NCBI RefSeq assembly: GCF_003732275.1
Contig: NZ_MOBM01000015.1
Coordinates: 130,906 to 194,905 of the forward strand
Source: Pseudomonas frederiksbergensis
GTDB lineage: Bacteria > Pseudomonadota > Gammaproteobacteria > Pseudomonadales > Pseudomonadaceae
Direction of reading: 5' to 3'
Length of the DNA stretch: 64,000 bases
The notes beneath the pieces were generated by a model. It saw only the letters and a list, made by a program, of their open reading frames with translations. It had not been told where the DNA came from and searched no databases. Shown piece after piece: positions 43,126 to 51,692 of the stretch. Each line of letters opens with the position of its first letter. The first letter of the stretch is position 1. A program made the position numbers and the translations under genes.

Positions 43126-43794
43126 TCACTCACCGGTTAAATCAATCAGTCCCTTTTCATCATTGCGATACGTCGAAGGCTCGGTAGAGGCCGCGTTGTC
43201 CCATGTCAGCAGTATCTGGGTGATGGCCGCATCAATGACCTCATGCTGGGTGTTATCCCGAGCGAGGATGGAAATACCCTGCAGGAAACTGTCGAACATC
43301 GTAGCCATCGCGGGCGCGTGAATAGTGCCCGGCAACTGACCGGCACTGACACCTCGCTCAACACACGCCAAAATCCCCGCGCGAGTGTGGGCGCGAGATT
43401 GGGTCAGGGCATCGACTACCCGCGCATTCTCCGGGCTGGGCGCGCTCATTACGCTAAGGGACACCATGCAGCCCTTGGGATGGCCGTCTTCACACTGCAT
43501 GCGCGCTGACTGGCGCAGCGCGGTCTCGATGGCTTGGCGTGGCGGCAGGCTCTCGTCCCACAGGCATTCGGTAACCTGGGCGAACGTCGCCAGGTAACGT
43601 TGCACACACTCATCAAACAACGCTTCCTTGGAACCGAACGCCGCGTAAAAACTCGGCGCGGAAATTCCGCCACCCAGTCTGGCTTTCAACTGAGCGAGGG
43701 AGGTCGCGTCGTAGCCGTGTTGCCAGAACAGGTGCAAGGCCTGCTCCACGGCATGGTCGCGGTCGAAAGTGCGGGGGCGGCCCATTTGCGCCAT
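43126..43794 (-). CDS. TetR family transcriptional repressor
   Basis: This 222-residue protein has the N-terminal TetR helix-turn-helix MGRPRTFDRDHAVEQALHLFWQHGYDATSLAQLKARLGGGISAPSFYAAFGSKEALFDECVQRYL, and a C-terminal domain of the TetR_C group seen next to MFS pumps. It is divergent from the MFS gene with 129 bases between starts. That gap holds an inverted pair of near-identical 16-base boxes, so it probably represses both itself and the pump. Confidence 0.93.
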   Translation of the reverse strand: MAQMGRPRTFDRDHAVEQALHLFWQHGYDATSLAQLKARLGGGISAPSFYAAFGSKEALFDECVQRYLATFAQVTECLWDESLPPRQAIETALRQSARMQCEDGHPKGCMVSLSVMSAPSPENARVVDALTQSRAHTRAGILACVERGVSAGQLPGTIHAPAMATMFDSFLQGISILARDNTQHEVIDAAITQILLTWDNAASTEPSTYRNDEKGLIDLTGE

Positions 43795-43819
43795 TTCAAA
43801 ACTCCTCTGGACGACGAGA

Positions 43820-43893
43820 TAAATACTAGTCGATACATAAGTCGTTGACAACGAACGTTGGCTGCCCTCAACATTTATATCGATCGGTATTTA
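43820..43893. promoter_or_regulatory. Inverted pair of TetR-type boxes
   Basis: Box 1 TAAATACTAGTCGATA (43820-43835) and box 2 TATCGATCGGTATTTA (43878-43893) are inverted copies of each other with two mismatches. They sit between the tetR and MFS starts, where a shared operator would be expected. The spacing is 42 bases. Confidence 0.7.
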
Positions 43894-43923
43894 AGTCTGA
43901 AATCCTCACTCAAGGAGTCTCCC

Positions 43924-45141
43924 GTGACACCCTCAATCACCTTGTCGGCAGCGCCGGACCGCCTGCCCATCGGCGCCTTGCTCGCCCTGGCCATGACCGG
44001 CTTCATTTGCATCGTCACCGAAACCCTGCCCGCCGGTCTGTTGCCGATGATCAGCGCAGGCCTGGCGATTTCCCCCTCCATGGCTGGCCAGATGGTCACC
44101 GCCTACGCTCTGGGCTCGGTGCTGGCGGTCATCCCCATGACCATCGCCACTCGTGGCTGGCGCCGCCGCAACGTGCTGCTGCTGACCATCGTCGGTTTCT
44201 TACTGTTTAACTCCATCACCGCGTTGTCATCCCACTACGGCGTGATCCTGGTGGCGCGCTTCTTCGCCGGCGTCGCGGCGGGGCTGGCCTGGAGCCTGCT
44301 GGCCGGTTACGCCCGACGCATGGTCGCGCCCCATCAACAGGGCAAGGCGCTGGCGCTGGCCATGGTCGGCACACCGATTGCCCTGTCTCTTGGCGTGCCT
44401 CTCGGCACTTGGCTGGGCGGCCTGGTGGGTTGGCGCACGACCTTCGGCATCATGTCAGCCCTGACCCTGGTGCTGATCGCCTGGGTACTGGTGAAAGTCC
44501 CTGACTACCCACCCCAAGCCGCGCATCAGCGCATGTCGCTGCGCACAGTGCTGACCACGCCGGGCGTGCGTCCTGTGCTGGCGGTGGTGATCAGCTGGAT
44601 GCTGGCACACAACGTTCTCTACACCTACATCGCACCATTCGTGGCTCCGGCGGGGTTGGGGGATCGGGTGGATTTGGTGTTGTTGGTGTTTGGCATTGCG
44701 GCGTTGGTAGGGATTTGGGTGACTGCCAAATTGGTTGAGCCGTTGTTGCGCAAGACTGTGTTGGTGAGCTTGGCGGCGTTTGCGGCGGTTTCCGTGGTGT
44801 TTAGCTTTTTGAGTAGCGTGCCTGAGGTGATCTACATCGGCGTGGCGGTTTGGGGGTTGAGTTTCGGCGGGGCTGCGACGTTACTGCAAACGGCGCTGGC
44901 GGATGCGGCGGGGGATGGGGCGGATGTGGCGTTGTCGTTAAATGTGGTGGCTTGGAATAGTGCGATTGCGGGGAGTGGGGTGGTGGGTGGAGTGCTGCTG
45001 GATAGGTGGGGCGTCGCCTCTTTTCCGTGGGCAATGGTGGGGTTGGTGGGGGTAGGGTTTGCGATTGTCTGGGGCGCGCGGGCCCACGGCTTCAAATCGG
45101 GCCCGCGTGCGGCTGGCAGGCCTGCGGTGGCGGGGCACTGA
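43924..45141 (+). CDS. MFS drug/metabolite efflux transporter (DHA1-like)
   Basis: This 405-residue, 12-segment transporter begins TPSITLSAAPDRLPIGALLALAMTGFICIVTETLPAGLLPMISAGL, typical of the YdhP/AraJ group of MFS exporters. The motif RRMVAPHQQGKALALAMVGTPIALSLGVPLGTWLGGLVGWRTTFG is present. Start at GTG 43924 with AAGGAG six bases upstream. Base use changes inside the gene: C-ending codons dominate to ~44640, then G- and TTG-rich codons to the end. It is controlled by the divergent TetR. Confidence 0.93.
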   Translation: MTPSITLSAAPDRLPIGALLALAMTGFICIVTETLPAGLLPMISAGLAISPSMAGQMVTAYALGSVLAVIPMTIATRGWRRRNVLLLTIVGFLLFNSITALSSHYGVILVARFFAGVAAGLAWSLLAGYARRMVAPHQQGKALALAMVGTPIALSLGVPLGTWLGGLVGWRTTFGIMSALTLVLIAWVLVKVPDYPPQAAHQRMSLRTVLTTPGVRPVLAVVISWMLAHNVLYTYIAPFVAPAGLGDRVDLVLLVFGIAALVGIWVTAKLVEPLLRKTVLVSLAAFAAVSVVFSFLSSVPEVIYIGVAVWGLSFGGAATLLQTALADAAGDGADVALSLNVVAWNSAIAGSGVVGGVLLDRWGVASFPWAMVGLVGVGFAIVWGARAHGFKSGPRAAGRPAVAGH

Positions 45142-45401
45142 ACCACAAAAAAGTCAAAAAATGGTTCTGGATGGGGGCTCGGGCCATCCAGTTGATGCAT
45201 ACCAAGGCGTTCACATTTTCTGAGGCTACCGTTTGCAGACATCGTAGTCGGACGTACTACCGTTGCTTTGCCGGGTTCGTCATCGTAAATTCTGACGAGA
45301 AACTCATCCTCTTCGTTCTGTACCACGTAGTTACAACCACGGTACTCATATCCAACGTCGTGGTCGACATCATCAAAGCAAGTAGCGTTCACTATCTTCA
45401 A
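45142..45401 (-). pseudogene. Remnant of a small gene running into the MFS 3' end
   Basis: From a TTG at 45401 with GAGGG five bases upstream, the minus strand encodes MKIVNATCFDDVDHDVGYEYRGCNYVVQNEEDEFLVRIYDDEPGKATVV. This is compositionally a normal protein start (acidic, aromatic). After ~60 residues it becomes low-complexity Pro/His/Thr sequence antisense to the MFS gene, up to 44832. It looks like the kept 5' part of a gene whose 3' part was lost. The rest of the gap to 45594 has nothing else clear. Confidence 0.4.
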
Positions 45402-45594
45402 GGCGGCCCTCGTTAACTTTGACTAGCAGTAAGCCAGTTGTAATCCGGCATTCGGATTCCATAGGAGGATCGCCTCGTGAAGCGCTTTATTCAAGGTGAA
45501 CATATAGGTCAAAGTACCAGTTCGTTGTTCTCTGCCAGCAGTTGGGATTGTTCGGAAAAAATCTGGTCTTGGTAACTACTACGGGGGGGCCACC

Positions 45595-45822
45595 ATGCGT
45601 AATTACACCCTGGAATACCTGTTCAACGGCGAATCCCGCACACACGTGCTCGAACTCGAGCAGCCTCAACTGCCTGTCCATGAGGCGGCGATGCACCTGC
45701 TGCAGCTGCATTTTGGGGATGGTGAGAACAGCCTGATCATGCCCACTGCGGACGCGACGCCGGCGGAGATTTTAGAGCAGGCTGAGCGGGTAGGGCTGAC
45801 GCGGATAAAAGTCGTCGACTAA
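45595..45822 (+). CDS. Small conserved hypothetical protein
   Basis: This 75-residue soluble protein MRNYTLEYLFNGESRTHVLELEQPQLPVHEAAMHLLQLHFGDGENSLIMPTADATPAEILEQAERVGLTRIKVV has an amphipathic alpha/beta composition with no Cys. The ATG follows a G-rich ribosome site (GGGGGGG, six bases upstream). I do not recognise a named domain; the sequence looks like a Pseudomonas-conserved small protein. Confidence 0.7.
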   Translation: MRNYTLEYLFNGESRTHVLELEQPQLPVHEAAMHLLQLHFGDGENSLIMPTADATPAEILEQAERVGLTRIKVVD

Positions 45823-46033
45823 CCCGGTTGATGCGAGGTGCTACGGTCAGCAACACGCGGGCCCATTTGAAGGACTACTGTTGGCCGATGTCCTATCTTC
45901 CCCAAGGCACGACGCACGGAAGTCGATCACACAACCCGCGCCAGCACTTTACCCTGCCTCTCTCACCTAGCATGATGGGCCGCTCGCACTAATGCCAAAG
46001 GTGCCGGACATTCGTGGTGAATAGGAACTGCAG

Positions 46034-46729
46034 TTGAACGAACAGACATTATCCATGCGCCTGGAACGCGTGGCGGCACATGTGCCAGCAGGTGCGCGCC
46101 TGGCCGATATCGGCTCGGATCACGGCTACCTGCCGGTGGCATTGATGCGCCGTGGCGTCATCGCGGCGGCGGTGGCCGGCGAGGTGGCACTGACGCCGTT
46201 CCACTCGGCCGAACGCACTGTGCGCGAGAACGGCCTGGACCAGCGGATCACCGTGCGCCTGGCCAATGGCCTGGCGGCGATCGAGCCGGGCGACGGGATC
46301 ACGGCGATCAGCATCTGCGGCATGGGCGGCGAGACGATCCGCGACATCCTCGACAGCGGCAAGGCGCGTCTGAGCGGCCAGGAGCGCCTGATCCTGCAGC
46401 CCAACGGCGGCGAGCAGCCACTGCGCCAATGGCTGATGGAAAATGGCTACCGCATCCTCTGCGAGGAGGTATTGCGGGAAAATCGCTTCTACTACGAGAT
46501 CATCGTCGTCGAGCGCGACGGGCCGGTGATGTACAGCGCCGAGGAGCTTTACTTCGGCCCGCTGCAGATGCAGGCACGCAAGCCGGCGTTCCTGGACAAG
46601 TGGCAGCGCATGCTGCGCCAGAAGCAGAAGACCCTGGCCAACTTCGCCCGGGCGCGGCAGGCCGTGCCGGAAGAGAAGGTGCAAGACCTCACCCGGCAGG
46701 CCCGGTGGATCACCGAGCTGCTGGCTTAA
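46034..46729 (+). CDS. trmK: tRNA (adenine(22)-N1)-methyltransferase TrmK-like
   Basis: This protein of ~231 residues is of the COG2384 class: a SAM-dependent Rossmann domain with MRLERVAAHVPAGARLADIGSDHGYLPVALMRRGVI (motif I) and ITAISICGMGGETIRDILDSG, LILQPNGGEQPLRQWLMENGYRI (the NPPF-like LQPN motif). The C-terminal helical part is YFGPLQMQARKPAFLDKWQRMLRQKQKTL. It methylates N1 of A22 in tRNA. The start is TTG 46034 or ATG 46052. It is monocistronic. Confidence 0.88.
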   Translation: MNEQTLSMRLERVAAHVPAGARLADIGSDHGYLPVALMRRGVIAAAVAGEVALTPFHSAERTVRENGLDQRITVRLANGLAAIEPGDGITAISICGMGGETIRDILDSGKARLSGQERLILQPNGGEQPLRQWLMENGYRILCEEVLRENRFYYEIIVVERDGPVMYSAEELYFGPLQMQARKPAFLDKWQRMLRQKQKTLANFARARQAVPEEKVQDLTRQARWITELLA

Positions 46730-46839
46730 GCACTGCGATTATCTTGGAAGCGCTTGGTTCGGGACTACGCTAAAGCTATGCCGGGTCGTCGATCAATTGT
46801 GACCCACTGTTCGCGCTGCGTCCGTCCCTGGAGCACCCA

Positions 46840-47430
46840 ATGCCGCCCATTACCACGCGCCTGGTGGCGCTGTTTGTTCTTTGCCTGACGCTTGAAGTGC
46901 CAGCCCAGAACAGCGACTGCCCAGCGGGTGAGAAACAAGTGTGCCTGGACGGCTGCATCTGCCTGCCGGACGTGGGATCGCTCCCCCTGCCTGATGGCAT
47001 CTACCAGGTCGCGGCACCTGCCCTGGCGCGGTGGCTGACCCAAGCCCGCGCTGAAGCAGCCAGCGCCGGTATCCAACCCATTCCACCGCACATCCGCGAG
47101 CAATTGCTGCGCTGGTACGACCCCAGCGTTCTCGATGCCGCGCGCTACAAAGTGAGCGACGACGGCCAGTTCAACGCCGCCACTGCCATGCTGCAAAACC
47201 CCGATGTCGGTGCCGTGACGCTGGTCGACATCATCCTCTTCCGGGACGCTCAATCCGCAGAGCAGAACATCGCGCTCTGGGCCCACGAACTAAAGCATGT
47301 GCAGCAGTATCAGGAATGGGGAGTAGAAGGATTCGCCCAGCGGTATACACAAGACTTCAATGCTGTGGAGGCGCCGGCTTATGCCATACAGGCTGAGGTC
47401 AGGCGGTTGGTGCGGGAAGGGGCTCACTGA
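46840..47430 (+). CDS. Exported DUF4157-like putative metalloprotease
   Basis: This 196-residue protein has a signal peptide (TTRLVALFVLCLTLEVPAQ), a short Cys-rich start (DCPAGEKQVCLDGCICLPD) and a zincin-like motif HELKHVQQYQEWGVEGFAQRY. The HExxH site is replaced by HELKH with downstream acidic residues, as in DUF4157 domains. It may be a small periplasmic metalloprotease or lost-activity relative; the substrate is unknown. It stands alone. Confidence 0.82.
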   Translation: MPPITTRLVALFVLCLTLEVPAQNSDCPAGEKQVCLDGCICLPDVGSLPLPDGIYQVAAPALARWLTQARAEAASAGIQPIPPHIREQLLRWYDPSVLDAARYKVSDDGQFNAATAMLQNPDVGAVTLVDIILFRDAQSAEQNIALWAHELKHVQQYQEWGVEGFAQRYTQDFNAVEAPAYAIQAEVRRLVREGAH

Positions 47431-47590
47431 AGGGTAGCGAAGCTGCCTGTCATTACAGGTAGAAGGCAGTGGTTTTATGGCATCGTGTTAACAACCGATC
47501 TGCACAAATCTTCTAAACGTTCTTTTCCATTGCGCGGTAATTTAGTCGTCCGCACAGATCAACGCTGAACCATGACCTAGGGAGCCTTCC

Positions 47591-48427
47591 GTGGATAGAC
47601 GCAACTGGATTGAGCTGTCCCAGGACGCCGATACCGGGATTGAATCGATTCGTGCCCATTTTCAGGGGCATGCCTACGATCCGCATTGGCATGACAGTTT
47701 TCTGGTGGGAGTCACCGAGCAGGGGGTGCAGCAGTTCAATTGCCGGCGCGTTCGCCACCTCAGTACGCCGGGCAAGGTATTCATGCTGGAGCCGGGGGAG
47801 ATCCACGATGGGCATGCACCGACCGAGGAGGGGTTTACCTATTCCATGCTCTACCTCGATCCGCACTGGCTGGAGCGGGAGTTGCACGCGTTGTTCGAGC
47901 ACGCGCCGGCCAATAGTCAGCCGGGTTTTGCCGACACCCTGAGCCAGGATCCGCGCCTGGCCACTGCCATTTTTCAAGCCTTCCACGCGCTCCATGAGGG
48001 CGACTTGCGCATTGTGCGCCAGAGCGCGATCGACACCTTGTTGGGGGCGCTCACTTGCCACCTTGATTGGCGCAAGCGTCAGGCCTTTGATCCGCGCCTG
48101 CCGTGGGTGGCCCAGGTTGCGCGTGACTATTTGCATGCCCATGTCTACGAAGACATCGGGCTGGATGATCTGGCTCAAGCCTGTGGGGTTGATCGCTTTC
48201 GCCTGACGCGGGCCTTCAAGGCAGCCTTTGGGCTGGCGCCTCATGCTTATTTGATCCAGCTGCGCCTGGCCAAGGCGCGACAGCTGCTGGCGCGGGGCGA
48301 GTCGCCGGCGCAGGTGGCCAGTGCGCTTGGGTTCGCCGATCAAAGCCATATGGGGCGCTGGTTCCGCCGTGCCTACCAGCTCACGCCAGCGGATTACCGC
48401 AAGCGCTGCTCAAACCTTCCAGACTGA
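47591..48427 (+). CDS. AraC family regulator with cupin sensor
   Basis: This 278-residue protein has the N-terminal cupin YDPHWHDSFLVGVTEQGVQQFNCRR and LEPGEIHDGHAPTEEGFTYSMLYLDPHWL. The C-terminal helix-turn-helices are GLDDLAQACGVDRFRLTRAFKAAFGLAPHAYLIQLRLAKARQLLARG and QVASALGFADQSHMGRWFRRAYQLTPADYR. Start is GTG with GGGAGCC nearby. It lies 52 bases before a LysE exporter gene, the usual arrangement for regulators of amino-acid exporters. Confidence 0.93.
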   Translation: MDRRNWIELSQDADTGIESIRAHFQGHAYDPHWHDSFLVGVTEQGVQQFNCRRVRHLSTPGKVFMLEPGEIHDGHAPTEEGFTYSMLYLDPHWLERELHALFEHAPANSQPGFADTLSQDPRLATAIFQAFHALHEGDLRIVRQSAIDTLLGALTCHLDWRKRQAFDPRLPWVAQVARDYLHAHVYEDIGLDDLAQACGVDRFRLTRAFKAAFGLAPHAYLIQLRLAKARQLLARGESPAQVASALGFADQSHMGRWFRRAYQLTPADYRKRCSNLPD

Positions 48428-48478
48428 ATCCCGCTGATTCGCGACCATGGTTTCCTAATTTATAAAGGAGTCCATGCC

Positions 48479-49075
48479 ATGGAATCGTTGCTGCCTTTCC
48501 TCCTGTTTGCGTTCGTTGCCTCGATTACCCCGGGGCCGACCAATATTCTGGTATTGAGCCACAGTTCGCGGCGGGGGCTAGGTGCCACGCTGCCGATCAT
48601 CTTTGGCGCATGCGGGGCGGCGGCGCTGATTGTGTTTGCAGTCGGGCTCGGCGTGGGCGAAACGCTGCTGCGGTTTCCGCGTGTGCAGCAGGCAATGGCC
48701 TGGGCCGGGGTGCTCTGGTTGAGTTGGCTGGCCTGGCAAATCTTTCAAAGCGCGCCGCCATCCCTGGACCCGACCACCCCGCGCGATGAGGGTCTCAGCG
48801 TGTTCGGTGCCGCCAGTCTGCAATTGGTCAACCCCAAAGTCTGGATGATGGCGGTGGCGGTGGTGAGCGTATTTGTCGGTGGCGGCGACAAGACCCTGCA
48901 GCTGGTGGTGTTGTCGCTGATGTTTCTGTTGGTCTCCTTGCCGTGCATGACCCTGTGGGCGTTGCTCGGCGTGGGGAGTGCTCGAGCTTTTGGTTCACCA
49001 CAGGCGTTCAAACGCATGAACACTGCATTGGCTTTTTTGCTGCTGGTGTCGGCCTGGTTGACCGTGCTGGTGTAG
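48479..49075 (+). CDS. LysE family exporter
   Basis: This 198-residue, six-segment inner-membrane exporter has the family start LLPFLLFAFVASITPGPTNILVLSHSSRRGLGATLPIIFGACGAAALI, the LysE motif region LVNPKVWMMAVAVVSVF, and a C-terminal pair of helices. It likely exports amino acids or derivatives. ATG start preceded by AAAGGAGTCC. It is cotranscribed with, or controlled by, the AraC gene just upstream. Confidence 0.93.
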   Translation: MESLLPFLLFAFVASITPGPTNILVLSHSSRRGLGATLPIIFGACGAAALIVFAVGLGVGETLLRFPRVQQAMAWAGVLWLSWLAWQIFQSAPPSLDPTTPRDEGLSVFGAASLQLVNPKVWMMAVAVVSVFVGGGDKTLQLVVLSLMFLLVSLPCMTLWALLGVGSARAFGSPQAFKRMNTALAFLLLVSAWLTVLV

Positions 49076-49187
49076 GCCGATTGCCAGGGCAGGGTGCTTT
49101 AATCAGCAGCTGAGACCCTGCCTGGCTCAAAGTAGTGAAGAGGGCGCCTGTATGGGACTGGCGCATCCATGCGCCAAACGACCGGTT

Positions 49188-49748
49188 TTAGCGCTTGATC
49201 AGGGAAATCTTGGTGCCTTCGATGCTGATCCCGGCCATTAACCCCTGCTGGTCGAAAATGAACGCGTAGGCATCGTGCTTCACTGTCGTGCTGGACAGAT
49301 TCTTCGCCACCCCTTCATCAACCATGACAACGGTGGGGCCTACGCCGATTTCCCAACCCTTGGTTTTACGTACATAGTCGACGGCTTTGTCGGTCATCAG
49401 GAAAACCGCATAGCCATATGACTGGGCGCCGGCTTGCAGCCCCCATGACCCGGTTACGGAGTTGTAGTAATTCTCAACTTTCTTGTCCTTCAACAACACG
49501 CCTTCGCCATAGCTGCCGCCAAACACAAGGCCCGCCTTGATGATTTTCGGGAAGATAAGAATCGCTTTGGCTTTGTGCGAAATGTTTTCAGCAGATGGCG
49601 TGGACTTGTAGAGCGTTTGCAGCGCTTGCCGAGAGTCGACATCCAGATCCTCGGCAGTTGCCGCACCCGCAGTGTTCAGGAAGCTCGCCGATGCCAGTGA
49701 AGCTGTCGCAAGGACGATCGATAGGAAGAACCGCATTGATTGAGTCAT
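49188..49748 (-). CDS. SYLF/YSC84-domain exported protein
   Basis: This protein of ~186 residues has a signal peptide (MRFFLSIVLATASLASASFLNTAGA). The SYLF lipid-binding domain is SKAKAILIFPKIIKAGLVFGGSYGEGVLLKDKKVENYYNSVTGSWGLQAGAQSYGYAVFLMTDKAV followed by EIGVGPTVVMVDEGVAKNLSSTTVKHDAYAFIFDQQGLMAGISIEGTKIS. It is probably a periplasmic lipid-associated protein. Start MTQSMRFF at 49748. Downstream of it the gap shows no gene. Confidence 0.92.
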   Translation of the reverse strand: MTQSMRFFLSIVLATASLASASFLNTAGAATAEDLDVDSRQALQTLYKSTPSAENISHKAKAILIFPKIIKAGLVFGGSYGEGVLLKDKKVENYYNSVTGSWGLQAGAQSYGYAVFLMTDKAVDYVRKTKGWEIGVGPTVVMVDEGVAKNLSSTTVKHDAYAFIFDQQGLMAGISIEGTKISLIKR

Positions 49749-50069
49749 TTTAGTACTCCGATACGGGAGCATTGGATGTGAGCAGCAGTCAGCACCTGCC
49801 CCTCGGCAGAATCCGAGCCTGCTGAAATTTATCCGGCGCACCCTAAAGTATGTGAGCTACTGACTTCGCCTTGAATGCAGCAGGCTAAAGGCCTTTGCTC
49901 ATTGGCGACGTCATCACCTGCTTTGACCTCTGTGTATCAGCCGGGTTCGTCGTTGGAGACTATTGTTAGTTCTGTAGAATGTCGCAGGTAACGGGAAAAC
50001 TGAGGCGTACCAAAAACCGCAGCAGGCAACTGTAAAAAAAACGGACACAAGGTGCTCGTTCTCAATCAT
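49749..50069. other. Intergenic stretch without a supported gene
   Basis: This 321-base gap lies between the 5' end of the SYLF gene and the 3' end of the next acetyltransferase, both minus strand. It should hold the SYLF promoter, but I see no clear operator, hairpin or coding sequence. Confidence 0.4.
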
Positions 50070-50570
50070 CTAAATCGAAAGATCAAACCGATATTCATGC
50101 TCTGTCCCTTCTTGCCGGGATATAGGATCGATCAAGAAGCCACACCGTTCGAGTACTTTTGCCGAGCCGATATTTCCTGCGTATACGTTGGCAACCAGTT
50201 GTTTAAGGTTCCAATGCAACTGCGCCTCCTGGATCAAATGCCTCACCGCCAGCGTTGCCAGTCCCTGTTCGCAAGCGCTTTGAGCAATCCGATAACCGAC
50301 TTCTGCCGACCCCTCGGGCATGTCGATGCCTTTCAGGTTCGCTCGACCCACTATTTTTCCGTCAGGATCTTCGATGACAAATGGGTGCCAGATTCCGGCG
50401 GCCAAATCAGACAAATAAGCCGCAATGTGATCGGTGACGCCCTGCAACGAGTAAAAAGCAGCATCGCGCGCGTCAATGAAACGCTCGAACCACTCGCGAT
50501 TGTCCAGTTCAAATGCCAGCAACGCCTCAGCGTCAGTACTTTGTAGGGTACGAATTCTGACGGGCTTCAT
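50070..50570 (-). CDS. RimJ/RimL-type GNAT acetyltransferase
   Basis: This 166-residue acetyltransferase starts VRIRTLQSTDAEALLAFELDNREWFERFIDARDAAFYS. The acetyl-CoA motif is EVGYRIAQSACEQGLATLAVRHLIQEAQ, and the conserved end is VANVYAGNIGSAKVLERCGFLI, which puts it in the RimJ/RimL branch. The substrate is a protein N-terminus or small amine, not defined. AAAAGGGA lies upstream of the ATG. Confidence 0.9.
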   Translation of the reverse strand: MKPVRIRTLQSTDAEALLAFELDNREWFERFIDARDAAFYSLQGVTDHIAAYLSDLAAGIWHPFVIEDPDGKIVGRANLKGIDMPEGSAEVGYRIAQSACEQGLATLAVRHLIQEAQLHWNLKQLVANVYAGNIGSAKVLERCGFLIDPISRQEGTEHEYRFDLSI

Positions 50571-50646
50571 AGGGTTTTTCCCTTTTCTGGTAGAACTACT
50601 TGGTAACTGAATACAAAACCCAAAGCAGACAACCCGGACACCAGAA

Positions 50647-50967
50647 TCAGTTTTCGGATTGATGAGCCGCCCAGTGTTTCATCTCTTCGGCAATGAAGTG
50701 GTTAACCAGGTCGCTGTACATCTTCTCGATTGCATCCGGGCTCAAGCCCTCGGCCTCGGCCCACTCGCGACGTGTCGCCAGCATCGCCTTGAAACGCTCC
50801 GGCGCACGTACCAGAGTCGCTGAGGTCTTGAACTTCGAGGCCGCCAGCACGTAGTGAAAACGCTTGCCCAACAGCTTGATAACGACCTGATCAAGGGCAT
50901 CGATTTCGCATCGGATGTCCTCCATGCATTCACACTCTGCGGGCTGCAACCGATTGATAACTTCCAT
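50647..50967 (-). CDS. Isochorismate lyase / chorismate mutase AroQ-type protein
   Basis: This 106-residue all-helical AroQ-fold protein has CMEDIRCEIDALDQVVIKLLGKRFHYVLAASKFK and PERFKAMLATRREWAEAEGLSPDAIEKMYSDLVNHFIAEEMKHW. These align well with Pseudomonas PchB, the isochorismate pyruvate lyase of salicylate synthesis. No pchA or other siderophore gene lies nearby, so it is an orphan. It could instead act as a chorismate mutase. Divergent neighbours are unrelated. Confidence 0.85.
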   Translation of the reverse strand: MEVINRLQPAECECMEDIRCEIDALDQVVIKLLGKRFHYVLAASKFKTSATLVRAPERFKAMLATRREWAEAEGLSPDAIEKMYSDLVNHFIAEEMKHWAAHQSEN

Positions 50968-51188
50968 GTCAGGGACTCCGGTTGGCTAATCATGGGTCAT
51001 GAGTAACGGTAAAGCGTTCCGAGTCGCAGAGCAAACCCGGACGAAGTGGATGTCGACGCCATTAATGGGGTCGCGCAATAGGCCAGGAAACCTTCTTTTG
51101 CTTGTCAGTTTAGAGTCAAAAATTGTTTTGCTTTGCGAGAAAGTCCTTTCGATACCGAGTGACCGCTTTTGGCCTCTATTTAAGAAAT

Positions 51189-51611
51189 TCATACGCCATA
51201 ACTGGCGGCTATAACAATGAGCGCGAGAAAACAGACCAACTGAACGAAAAAGAAGGTAAACCGAACCGCCACGAACGTATTGGTTTGCACATGGGATACG
51301 TGAACCAGAGACTGGCACACGCGGGCAATCAGGACGATTACGGACAAGTAGCTCACTGCAGGGGCGTCGACACCAAGGGTTGAAATCACCAACACGATGG
51401 CGCCAAAGACAGGCAGATTTTCCACGCAGTTCGCGTGTGCTCTAATCCCACGCCGATACCAATCCTCGCCTTCGACCTGATCGCATCGGAAAGAGGCAAT
51501 CGGAACATTCAAGAACAAGATTCTGACCCAGCGATACACCCCGACAGTTGCCATCAACAGCAGCAAAGTCCAGGTCGCAAATCCAAGCAACATCCACATC
51601 GGGATTGTCAT
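51189..51611 (-). CDS. MAPEG family membrane protein
   Basis: This 140-residue, four-helix membrane protein has the pattern MWMLLGFATWTLLLLMATVGVYRWVRIL ... YRRGIRAHANCVENLPVFGAIVLVISTLG with the RAHxNxxEN-like MAPEG motif and SVIVLIARVCQSLVHVSHV. MAPEG proteins include glutathione-using membrane enzymes. Start MTIPMWML at 51611 is chosen; an upstream Met is in frame. Confidence 0.85.
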   Translation of the reverse strand: MTIPMWMLLGFATWTLLLLMATVGVYRWVRILFLNVPIASFRCDQVEGEDWYRRGIRAHANCVENLPVFGAIVLVISTLGVDAPAVSYLSVIVLIARVCQSLVHVSHVQTNTFVAVRFTFFFVQLVCFLALIVIAASYGV

Positions 51612-51692
51612 GGCTGCCCAGCCTCGATAAATCATTTTCAGCACGTCATCCCACAGCCGCGCGGCCGACGCACAGTCGGCCGCCCCAGTTGA

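Noticed and set aside
47513..48349. Minus-strand open frame opposite the AraC gene
   Set aside because: The plus strand carries a clear AraC regulator with its normal neighbour; the antisense product has no features.
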